In this document: positions 55,640-64,000 of the stretch, piece by piece
Layout: the number at the start of each line of letters is the position of its first letter
Numbering within the stretch: position 1 is the first letter of the stretch
DNA from: Fusarium oxysporum f. sp. lycopersici 4287
Taxonomy: Eukaryota > Ascomycota > Sordariomycetes > Hypocreales > Nectriaceae
DNA length: 64,000 nt
Reading direction: 5' to 3'
Assembly (NCBI RefSeq): GCF_000149955.1
Contig: NC_030997.1
Location: 1,224,714 to 1,288,713 of the forward strand
Notes under the pieces: generated by a model
Told to the model about the DNA's origin: nothing
The model's input: only the letters and a program-made list of their open reading frames with translations
Database searches by the model: none
Made by a program: the position numbers and the translations under genes

Positions 55640-56210
55640 GAGTTGGCATGGTAGGGGTTGTAATTAGCTTCTGTTTAAGTTTCGATAGATACAAACGGCT
55701 CGATGATAAAATAAAAGCCAAAACAATACTCCGGCCGATCTTTTCATATCGATGTATGCCACAATCCTTTTCTTATTACCGGTATCCTTTCTCTCATGGC
55801 ACTACCAGAAAGTGCCGCATCTAATGTCTCACTCCGCTGAGGAAGACTACGCAGCTTCAGCATGTTTTGTGGTGAATTAGTCAAATCATCGGACGATTCA
55901 ATGACTACTACGGCTACTTGGCACTTTGACTTCGTGAATTACCCTCTTGTCGAGATTATTGCAGACGATATCAGTAAAAAGTGGGTTAAACCTGCGTGCT
56001 CCATCGCCAGACCCAGTTGCCGCATACCAACTATTGGCGAATTGCTGCGTGCCATCTACAGACGTACCTGAAGGATTCGAAGCGAAAGCTTAAAGAATAA
56101 ATAACATCAGGCTCACATGAATTCATTCGAACAAAGCTTTTTTTATTAAGCATAAATCAAGTACATATGACCCATAGAAGGACTCAGTGTTAAAAACTTT
56201 TACGTAACGT
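55640..56210. other. Intergenic, no gene supported
   Basis: About 570 nt between convergent genes. A 69-codon plus frame (55862-56071) has no support. Confidence 0.5.
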
Positions 56211-57230
56211 CTAGCCTCGAGTTTTGCAGTTGGTACAGTAGTCCATAATGATAGTACATGAGTTGGAAAGGCGTATATGTCCGCAGATAATAATACCGTC
56301 ATTCTCCTTGGCACTCTCTCGACTGTAGCGAGAAACATAGTCGCTGTATACGGTGTCATCCTCATACTTATTGATCGCTCTGTCGCAAGCCTCACGAAGT
56401 CCCTTCTTAGACAGACCATCGCCGATGCCGCATTGCCCACCACCATCATTATCTACAGCAGCCTGACTCGGCAATGGAGTGGACACTGTTGAAGTTTCAC
56501 CTACGCCGACCGACTGAGTGATCTTCGTAACACCTGGGATATTGATGTAGTCGAGTACGTAAGTTGACCAGACCAAGATCGTCCTGTCTATAGTGGTGGT
56601 GATGGGTTCTTGGATGGGCCCATCGGTTATCCGACAAAGTCACTGATGTTGGATGAAGTGAGATATCTGTAGTACTTGGTTCAGTGGCCCTACCGCTACC
56701 GTCGTCGAAAGAGGTATCAGGATCAGACGTGGTGCCAGTGGATGGCTCAGTGGCAGCTGGGTCTTCTCTAGTTGGCTGGTGTGTAGTTCCGCGGAAAGAT
56801 TGGCTGACTGATGGAGTGACAGGAAGTAACCCGGTCCAGTCGACTTCAATAGAAGTGACAGAAGTGCCGCCGCCGTCGGACGACGAGACAGAGATGCTCC
56901 CAGTTGGATGACTGGAGGCTCAGAGGCACCATCACCAACGTTTCCATCTGTACCGGTTCCAGTACTGACGCCAGTACTCTCCCGAGAGTGAAGAGAGTGA
57001 AGCGTAGTGGCATCAATTAGTTGACGCGTTGAAGTTGGGAGGAGGACGCGAGTACCAGCAGCGCTACCATTACCGGGTAGAATAGTGCTGGGAAAATGTG
57101 TGGCAGCTGATGGTGCCTCAACGGCTTGAGGATACCTCTTGAGCATATGAGTGTCACCAAGAAGATTGGCCGGAGAGAGTCCTGCCAAAAGACTGAAAAA
57201 GATTGCGCCTACGTTCCAGAACGATGGCAT
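56211..57230 (-). CDS. Secreted Ser/Thr-rich protein with Cys-rich C-terminus, two compensating frame changes
   Basis: Signal peptide MPSFWNVGAIFFSLLAGLSPA from the ATG at 57230. The first frame runs cleanly to GTDGNVGDGAS (about 56920). Beyond that the same frame becomes basic and Leu-rich, while the frame two bases away reads TGSISVSSSDGGGTSVTS and EVDWTGLLPVTPSVSQ, and continues Ser/Thr/Asp-rich to DISLHPTSVTLSD. Near 56600-56640 the original frame resumes as QEPITTTIDRTILVWSTYV, ending with a Cys-containing part (GGGQCGIGDGLSKKGLREAC ... CTIIMDYCTNCKTRG) and TAG at 56211. No intron fits. Two opposite single-base changes are the simplest reading, about 340 residues restored. Likely wall-associated; no known domain. 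Confidence 0.6.
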
Positions 57231-57390
57231 GTTGAGAAAATGAGTCGTAATGAGACAATAGGAAATCTTTGAGTGAGTGGTATTTGGTCAGTGAACAAGG
57301 ACAATGAGAGACTGGATTATGGTAAGACCCCACCTTTGCTAGGCGCCAGCCAGTATGTCTGAAACAAAACAAATGGAACATTGCATAAAA

Positions 57391-57438
57391 AAGTCACCAA
57401 CTACCAACTACCAACAACCAACAACCAACAACCAACAC
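57391..57438. repeat. CCAACAA / CCAACTA minisatellite
   Basis: About seven units of CCAACTA or CCAACAA between two divergent genes, in the leader of the 57527 gene. The reverse-complement motif recurs at 51890-51915 and near 49380. Confidence 0.85.
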
Positions 57439-57526
57439 TTATTACAATGACAGCCACGAATCTGTTGATGAGCTTTTCCAACTCTTCTCTCTCATCGTCT
57501 CACAGACACACCGAGTCGCTTCAGAA

Positions 57527-58673
57527 ATGGATTACCGTTCGCGACCGCAACACAGACAAAAGATGGAAAAGTGGTGGAATGAGCTTTGCGAAGCTCAAGT
57601 CAAACAGCTTCCACTTCTGCCTAATCCTCGACCCCGCGCTTTGACGCCGAGTCTGACTCCAGGCGATAAAGTTATCTCCAATCTAGCGCTAAGACCTCTG
57701 TACCAAGAGTCCTGTTTCTGGTTCAAAGTTCCGCCCAATATCCGAAGAGATATTCTTCGACTTGCCTTTGGAGATACACGTCTTCACATTTATATGAATC
57801 GTGGCTATCCTGATGTCCTTCCAGAACCAGATTCCAAGTTTCACTGCAGAGTTGTTACGGAGCCCGAGAACTGGGGCTACCAGCGCTTCCCAGTGACTGA
57901 TGAGAGTCAGGTAGAAGTATGGCAATGGCGGGGCTCCAGATGTCACCGTTACCCCCCCAGTATAGCAATGGCCCAAGGCCCAATGACTCATGGTGGTTCT
58001 AAAGGACCATGGATTGACTTCTGTCGTAATGGAGGCGACCCAGATATCTGTGAAGCTTGGAGGGAAGATGAAGGCCCTTCTGCTTGCAATATCGGGGTAA
58101 TCGGTTGGCTCTTATCATGCAGACAGAAGTAAGCGAAACTCCCTTATTTGCTCTCGAATACACCCCTTGTTTTGGTACTAACAGATAATCGCAGCTACAT
58201 GGAGACGATTGACGTTTTGTATTCTACCAACATGCTGATACTCGGTGAAGCATGTATGGTCGAACATCTTCCCCTCCCTCATCCCCCTTCAGCGACTCGA
58301 GACGATGACTTCTTTGGAAATCACCTGGACGCTGAAATCGTATTTCACCGCCGATCAAGACTACGATAATATGGATAAGAGACATCTGAAGTCCATATTT
58401 GATCTTCTGTCACCGTCAAAGTTCCCTGCACTCCGTCGACTTCACATCTGGTTCGCCAAAGATTGGACTGCCTGGCTCAGTGTTCATGGTATCGAGGCTT
58501 ACGAGAAGGTTATATTCGAGCACTTGGATTCATTTGTACAATTTAGGCGCGATCTACAAGAATGTGCGTTTGCGCTTCCTCGTTGCTTCTTCAAAAGGAA
58601 ATACGCGGCTGCCAGAGGAGTGACCACGGATGAAACGGAAGAATCGAGACACTCCCTGCAAGATTACTCGTAA
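57527..58673 (+). CDS. DUF7730-like protein, one +1 frameshift
   Basis: Belongs, by resemblance, to the Fusarium/ascomycete DUF7730 family (F-box-like, function unknown). Exons 57527-58128 and 58195-58673, GT-AG, phase 2 (CAG AA|C). The start ATG at 57527 gives MDYRSRPQHRQKMEKWWNE; the family core is VPPNIRRDILRLAFGDTRLH, IGVIGWLLSCRQ, NYMETIDVLYSTNMLIL. After MVEHLP the frame is lost at the CCCC of 58271-58274; removing one C continues SLIPLQRLETMTSLEITWTL, then RRLHIWFAKDWTAW, to TAA at 58673. Two-thirds precede the lesion. It may be a sequencing error or a recent loss; no other damage seen. Confidence 0.78.
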
Positions 58674-59214
58674 GATCAGCGTAGCGTCACTGAGATAGAT
58701 CATACCTAGAGGTTAACAAAAGGCCAATTTGCACTTCGATGGGCTTACCTGCTTGGGGTCTAGAATTAGCTAATGTACCTAGACTGGACAAATAGTCCTT
58801 CTTACAGCTAATCAAAACCAGGGATACATTTGTCACTCTTTGTCACTCTTTGTAAGACTCAGAACTGCGCAATCCAATGGCCTTGTATGAGGGCTTTTGT
58901 GTGATATTTTATAACGACTATGCTTCATTAATCTAATAAGCTATCTCTGTTGTTGAGAGGCATGGGGGCTATGTTTTCCCACTAGGATGTTCAATGTGCC
59001 GAAGCAAGGAAGTGGGATCGAGGCTTTTGTGGCTGATCGAGGCCACAAATGCTTGTGTCAGATAATCATTGTTTGCGTAGACCTATCTATTCACGATTTT
59101 GATCCCTGCCTCTTCTCTCTAGGTGTCGACAATTATTAATCTTCTTCTAGAAGCTAAAGCTAATGACGATTTGGTGGGATGACGATAGTTCCTTTGTCGT
59201 GAATGAACAGACTT
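58674..59214. other. Intergenic, no gene seen
   Basis: About 540 nt with TTTGTCACTC direct repeats near 58833-58853. Convergent 3' flanks; no frame supported. Confidence 0.45.
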
Positions 59215-59925
59215 TCAAGCATTCCCTCGTGTTCCAGAGTAGCCATCATAGACATGGATCCACAACAAGGGTTCAACATCCATGCACTTGTCAAAGAATT
59301 TCTCTTTCGGATTCGTGTCGTTACACGATTTGCACATTGCTTGGCCTGGCTCCTCAGGGTCGTGGCAACATTTGCACCTTCCTTTCCAATACTTTTGCTC
59401 AACAATACAGTCCTCGCACTAGTAAGTCGTCAGAGTGCCCAATGTCGAGATTGGCTTGGGGCATGACATGCAATTCCCTACCAGCAGCCTTTTCTCCAGA
59501 GATTGTGCATTACACCAATCACACCGTTTTAGATCGTCTTTCGTTTCCCTCACTTTGCATAGTGAGCAGACGCCTTCCAGAACAACAACTTCTTTGTCCT
59601 CCCTACTGAGAAGCTCCGAGTACTAGTTGTTAGTGTTGTAATGGGGTTCGCAGTCATGGCAGAAAAGTGCTGGGCCGTAGGTTGATGCGGTACACGTCAT
59701 GCACCGCCCTGAAGGCTCAGTTTTGGCTGGAACCTTGGACTTTTTTGAAGGGTCGGGTATGACTGAATAATCGACAGGCTTGAAGAAAATATTGCGAGAA
59801 GCCGCGGCTTGCTTCTCCCAGCAGGCTTGGTATCTCAAACTGAACCAGGTTTCTACCCTCTTTGCACAGCCAATGCAATGTCTACGGCCTTCGCAATAGA
59901 GCTGGGTCTGCGCCTCCGTTTTCAT
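59215..59925 (-). CDS. Cys-rich protein of repeated CxxC modules, two in-frame TAG codons
   Basis: One uninterrupted register of 237 codons except for TAG at 59625-59623 and 59421-59419. Start MKTEAQTQLYCEGRRHC at 59925. Five modules of Cys-x2-Cys, 10-14 residues, Cys (often Cys-x2-Cys) are seen: HCIGC...ACWEK, RCMTC...CHDC, VCSLC...CDWC, NCMSC...CEDC, RCKCC...CKSC, each like a treble-clef or zinc-ribbon unit. It ends VYDGYSGTRGNA at TGA 59217-59215. Both TAGs sit where CAG (Gln) would fit; each is also preceded by a CTAAC/CTGAC-like branch site, so alternative splicing could remove the second (63 nt from GTAGGG to TAG, in frame). Thus the product is 100 aa, or longer if spliced. Zinc binding is inferred; no family recognised. 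Confidence 0.6.
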
Positions 59926-60473
59926 GTTGTTGGTATGGGCTGATACAGTCGGATGTTATAGAATGCTAAAGCTGGGCTGCAATTGGTGAGTGATGTCGGG
60001 ATCTATTGTGGTTTGTAGCAATCGCTGCAGTAAGGAGGGAATTATATAGCTCAGAAAGAACATTCTTCTACCCACTGTTGACTTGGAGGTATCAATCAGA
60101 GTCGAATGGAAAGATCCATGACGTGTCATTGACTCAATGAGGAACTTTGTCGTGATGCTTGTCATGGATTGATCCACGTTCACTGCAGGGCCAGCCTGGA
60201 ACGCGAGCCCAGATACCCATCAGCTTCAGTGCCTCTGGACCGTGACTCGGGTAACGTAAGCCCTAATTGATTCTGGTATTCTCCGTGTATCAGCTCTCTT
60301 TGGATAACAGGTGCGATCAAAGGCCATCAGGGAAGGTCCGCTTCTCAGCACTGTCAAGTCATTCACTAACACCCTGCGAACCCGGCCATGGGACTCGGTC
60401 TGGATGGTGGTAGCTGCAGCGCTCATGATCGGGGGAGCTCTAAATAATGTATGCAACTTTGTTGAACTTCTAC
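59926..60473. other. Intergenic, no gene seen
   Basis: About 550 nt. Upstream of the Cys-rich gene and downstream of the SDR stop; frames here are antisense shadows. Confidence 0.5.
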
Positions 60474-61387
60474 TTAGAATACGATCGCCCCTCCATCTAC
60501 GACAATATCCGTCCCGTTCATGTAAGTTCCCGCTGAGCTTGCCAACAACAATACCGCACCCGTCAACTCGCAAGGAGCGCCCATACGGCCACTCGGGTTC
60601 CGTTCTGCCCATATCTTACGATGCCCAGATATCCCGTCGCCGTCATTCAAGATGGTGTCCATATATCCAGGACTGATTGTGTTTGTGCGAATGCCATAGC
60701 GAGCCCACTCGGCGGCCAGACAGTTCTTGAGCGTCAGTAAGGCTGCTTTGCTGACATTATAAGCCGCTTGGGGTTGGGGATAGTTGACTCGGTGTGCTGA
60801 GATGGAAGACGTGAAGGTGATTGATCCTCCAGTACCTTGTTTGACCATCTGACGGGCGACAGCTTGTGCACAGATGAACGACCCAGTCGTGTTGATGTCA
60901 ATGATCTTGCGCCATTGAGATACTGGCATTTCCAACGTCTCGACACATCCAACGACACCCACGAAGCAGACGAGACCGTCAACTGAACCGAGACTTGCTA
61001 CTGTCTCGTCAACAGCGTCTTGTACTGCCCTTTCGTCTGTAACGTCGACCTTCATCGTCGTGATTCTGGTGTGAGGGAAACGAGCTGAAGAGACGCGACT
61101 TCCTGCTTGGCTTGTGCTGGATTGACATCGAGGATTGCAAGACCCTCAAGTCCGTGTTCCAACAGAGCGTTGCATGAAGCAAGCCCAAGGGTACCTGTAC
61201 CTCCAGTGACGATGAAGTTGCCGCGCACTGCAAATCTCTCCTTAGCTCCAGTGGCGGGATCAATGGCGATTTTGTTGCTTGGTGGTGCAGTCAAAGACAA
61301 TGTTGAGCCGTCGCTGAGGACCATGGAGGGGACTGCTCTCGCAGTAAGCGCGTCCCTATCAGGAAGCTCTGTAGCACCGGGAGCCAT
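60474..61387 (-). CDS. Short-chain dehydrogenase/reductase (SDR), one -1 frameshift
   Basis: Classical SDR, probably an NAD(P)-dependent sugar or polyol oxidoreductase. Start MAPGATELPDRDALTARAV at 61387; cofactor motif VTGGTGTLGLAS in the first frame (about residues 60-70). At 61081-61088 the text AKQEVASLQ breaks; reading as if one G were missing gives ARFPHTRITTMKVDVTDE in the other frame, with NxxG-region text, then catalytic Ser (FTSSISAH), YNVSKAAL (Tyr-x3-Lys), and ISPGYMDT to TAG at 60474. Restored length about 305 aa. No intron explains the break. Divergent from the kinase at 61668 with a 280-nt shared promoter. Confidence 0.85.
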
Positions 61388-61667
61388 TTTGACTGCGTCT
61401 ATAAATCGGAGAATGAGTGAAAGATGATGAAATGAGTGTGGCTGGTCTGGACTTTTTAGTGACCACGAATTCACCTTTATAACCTGAAGCAAGTGCCCCA
61501 CGTCCGATGCTGCATCGGAATACTGTCACCCGAGAGGTTACAAAGGCTGTACATGCAACGGTGGAGACGAGGTCCAATAGCAGCTACAAGTTCGGCTCTT
61601 CTTCTATTGAATATTCTGCAATATTCCAACTTTTCTACCGTTTCATTTCTGCGACTCTTTCTGGCCC
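61388..61667. promoter_or_regulatory. Shared divergent promoter of SDR and kinase
   Basis: 280-nt gap between outward-facing starts. No discrete motif is claimed; assignment from orientation. Confidence 0.45.
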
Positions 61668-62366
61668 ATGACCGCAATGGATGTTATTTACGCACAACTT
61701 GAGCGACGCGCGCTGAGCCTTCTGGAGCAATCACACCAACAATCTTCAGAAGCCAGGGCCATTATTATTCTGGCTGGCCCTCCAGGATCCGGAAAGTCAA
61801 CTATCGCTTCTCAAGTGGTACAGAGAATCAATGCCCGCCATCGAACTCCGATCGCAAAAATTCTTCCAATGGATGGATATCATTACTCGCGCTCGCATCT
61901 TGACAGTCTTCCAAACCATGTCGAAGCCCATGCACGAAGGGGAGCCCATTGGACATTTGACGGCCAAGCGGTTCTTGACATGATCAAGCAACTACACGCG
62001 TCGCGAGAGAGACCATTCACTACGTTATACGTGCCGAGCTTCGATCATGAGATAAAAGACCCCGTTCCTGGTGCCATTGACATAAGTCCAGATGTCAAGA
62101 TTGTTTTGGTGGAGGGCAATTGGCTCTTGTACAATGAGCACCCTTGGAACCAGATTGTCAATTATGCAGACGATACTTGGTTCGTTGATGTTGACCCTCA
62201 GTTGGCATTTCGGAGAGTTGCGAAAAGGCATGTTGCATCTGGCATTGAGAAGACGCTAGAGGCGGCGATGGACAGAGCAAGGAACAATGACATGAAGAAC
62301 GGAGAGGATATACGGCGTTGTCTGATTCAGCCGATCATCGAGGTCGAAAGTGTTGAAGACGCGTGA
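61668..62366 (+). CDS. P-loop kinase of the uridine kinase/phosphoribulokinase family
   Basis: 232 aa, single exon, phosphorylating a nucleoside, a sugar or a pantothenate-like substrate. Start at MTAMDVIYAQ (61668) or the second Met (61677). Walker A is GPPGSGKST (about 36-44). PMDGYHYSR (about 67-75) is the family's substrate-binding DGFH-like motif, and EGNWLLYNEH (about 144-153) the Walker-B/lid-adjacent EGxxLL motif. The lid region has basic RRVAKRHVASGI. Resembles fungal YFH7-like kinases. Neighbours are an SDR and a Zn2Cys6 regulator; a sugar-kinase role would fit but is inferred. Confidence 0.9.
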   Translation: MTAMDVIYAQLERRALSLLEQSHQQSSEARAIIILAGPPGSGKSTIASQVVQRINARHRTPIAKILPMDGYHYSRSHLDSLPNHVEAHARRGAHWTFDGQAVLDMIKQLHASRERPFTTLYVPSFDHEIKDPVPGAIDISPDVKIVLVEGNWLLYNEHPWNQIVNYADDTWFVDVDPQLAFRRVAKRHVASGIEKTLEAAMDRARNNDMKNGEDIRRCLIQPIIEVESVEDA

Positions 62367-62625
62367 GCTACTCTAGTTGCGTCGAGTCAGTAAAACTGCA
62401 GTTTGGCTTCAATAAGCTCATGAGGCTAATTGGTCTACTTCGAGCTTCTGGTCACCCCCATATTTGTCGGTCTCCAGGCCTCCGAAGGTGGTTACTCCGC
62501 ACTTAGTGGCTGTTGCATGTGTCGGCCAACAGTGCTCCGATGAATGAATGACGCTAGTTTGAACCTTGCCCTCATGATAACTCCCCCTTCTCTTCGTAAC
62601 AACGCGTGCATATGCGAGACTAAAG

Positions 62626-64000
62626 ATGGGTCGTCCTCCGATGCACGGCTCTTCGAGCCAGCTCCGAGCTTGTCTCAATTGTCAGAAGCGCAAGAGCCGA
62701 TGTCAACCTAGTGTCAATGGCCCCGGGCCATGTTCCTACTGCGCCCGCGCGGGCAAGGACTGTAGTTTCGTGAACCCACCTGACAGGACACGGCTTACGC
62801 GGAAGAATCTCGATGCAATAGAACAGCGCTGTAATAGGCTCGAGGCTCTCATCCGGTCACTACACCCAGGTATGGATATTGATGTCGCTCTTGCTAACCT
62901 AGAGGCTGGCCAAGAAGTTATCAGACGGACAGAGCAAGAGTCGGACGATGATTCGCCTGAGCACGAGGAACCAGCGCACGAGTACGAATGGAGTGAACCA
63001 TCATTGCCACCAGATTTCGACTGTCAGAGCGATGAAGCCGGAGCTATGGATGGTATGGCTACGCTGAACAGCCTTGATGCTGGATATTTAGGTATGTCGT
63101 CCTATCATCCATTTAATCACCTAACAAAATGGTTCAGAATCTGACTCTCACCAGGCAGTAGTTCGGGTGCCAACTTACTACAAGAAATCGCATCGATGCT
63201 CCCAGAGCTCGCGGCGTCAAATTCCCCTGCCACAAGTCACGGGAAATCTCCCAGCCAGACGCATAAGTCGAAGGCTTCACTTGATCCGCCAAATCTTGCA
63301 AATGAATCATTGACAAGCTATCTCATCGATGCGTACTTCTTATTCTATAACGTCTCGTATCCGATTCTTCACGAACGATCATTCCGTCAGAAACTTGCCG
63401 CTCGGGGCATGCGACGTGCTAAGTCATCATGGAACATCATCTACTACCTGGTCTTGGCCATCGGCCATTGGATATCGACTTCGGATAAACACCACGCAGT
63501 ATCTCGGTTCTATACCGCGGCGAGGAATGCTCTGTCAATCCACATGTTGGAGTCAGGGTCACTCGAGACTGTCCAAGCACTTCTACTGATGGGCAACTAC
63601 CTGCAGAAGATGGATAAGCCAAACACAGGCTACCAGTTCATTGGCATCGCATACAAAATGGCACTTGGGCTTGGGATGCATCGGGAAACGCCAAAATCGG
63701 AAGACAACGTTGGGCTTGAAAGGCGGAGGCAGTTGTTCTGGGTTCTTTACTGCTTCGATAGCGGGTTCAACATTACAACTGGGAGACCACCCTATGCGCA
63801 AGAAGGCATCATTGACACCGCAATACCAAGAAATGTCGACGATAAGGTAATTGAACTTCGATGGCTTTGCTCAAAAAAGAAATGTTAAGCATGATATGCT
63901 AACAACAACAGGATCTTGAACCCACCATGCCAGTGCCTCCTGAAGTCAACACGCCAACGACACTATCCGCCATCATCGCACAAGCAGAACTCGCCAAGCA
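62626..64000 (+). CDS. Zn2Cys6 transcription factor with fungal_trans domain, 3' end beyond window
   Basis: Nuclear regulator. Exons 62626-63091, 63155-63846 and 63912 to the window edge; introns GT-AG, phases 1 and 0. Zn2Cys6 cluster ACLNCQKRKSRCQPSVNGPG with CSYCARAGKDC (residues 15-46), followed by a coiled-coil-like linker (AIEQRCNRLEALIRSL). The second exon enters the fungal-specific regulator domain (PF04082): LIDAYFLFYNVSYPILHERS, RRRQLFWVLYCFDSGF, TGRPPYAQEG. Typically controls adjacent catabolic or secondary-metabolism genes; the SDR and kinase next to it are candidate targets. Confidence 0.92.

Noticed and set aside
55862..56071. 69-codon plus-strand frame
   Set aside because: Too short, no context, between convergent genes.
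59419..59625. Programmed TAG readthrough in the Cys-rich gene
   Set aside because: No known readthrough context follows either TAG; mutation of CAG or splicing is simpler.
1..64000. CRISPR arrays, complete transposons, rRNA
   Set aside because: No regularly spaced direct repeats, transposase or reverse transcriptase cores, or rRNA sequence were found; a eukaryotic fungal locus would not carry CRISPR.

Overview
The window looks like a gene-dense stretch of a filamentous ascomycete chromosome, most likely Fusarium or a close relative. This rests on the family content: HET-domain protein, NACHT-ankyrin receptor, Zn2Cys6 and C2H2/homeobox regulators, GH15-CBM20 glucoamylase, class I terpene synthase, many MFS permeases, and DUF7730-like and RNase H-like proteins. 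It also rests on the many short (about 45-65 nt) GT-AG introns with CTAAC/CTGAC branch sites. Species assignment is inference. No ribosomal genes, CRISPR arrays or complete transposons were seen. Two tRNA genes are present, tRNA-Gly(GCC) with an intron and tRNA-Ser(AGA).

Layout. 0-16 kb is a metabolic block: a truncated pantothenate/allantoate-type MFS permease, a homeobox plus C2H2 regulator, a monocarboxylate-type MFS permease, an uncharacterised gene, a YWTD propeller protein, and a 3-hydroxyacyl-CoA/carnitine-type dehydrogenase. The dehydrogenase is divergent from a class III CoA-transferase that carries a one-base frameshift. A conserved unknown gene and a secreted M28 aminopeptidase follow. 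16-31 kb is accessory in character: an unknown gene, a broken secreted HD-domain protein, a short NACHT-ankyrin protein, a broken BTB gene, an 88-aa four-exon C2H2 gene, a broken SRPK-like kinase, tRNA-Gly, a Ser/Thr-rich surface protein with reading-frame problems, and a small secreted protein. 31-49 kb is gene-poor, with small unknown genes, a second ACS-type MFS permease, a decayed RNase H-like gene, a Ser/Thr-rich secreted protein, a 664-aa protein with a predicted membrane segment and C2H2 fingers, and a HET gene. 50-64 kb holds a six-exon terpene synthase, tRNA-Ser, an AT-rich island, a secreted glucoamylase with CreA-like sites upstream, a Ser/Thr-rich secreted protein with compensating frame changes, a DUF7730-like gene, a Cys-rich CxxC-repeat gene, and a short-chain dehydrogenase / P-loop kinase / Zn2Cys6 regulator group cut by the window end.

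How the genes may work together. The dehydrogenase, CoA-transferase, YWTD protein and nearby transporters and regulator could form a small catabolic group for a carnitine- or hydroxyacyl-type substrate. The dehydrogenase, kinase and regulator at the right end could form a sugar or polyol group. Both are inferences from adjacency. The most striking property of the window is the number of recognisable genes interrupted by single-base indels or in-frame stops (about ten). This could be real gene decay in an accessory region, residual assembly error, or both. In-frame nonsense codons and base losses in the BTB, kinase and RNase H-like genes favour real decay there. Isolated homopolymer indels in the CoA-transferase and DUF7730 genes could be sequencing errors.
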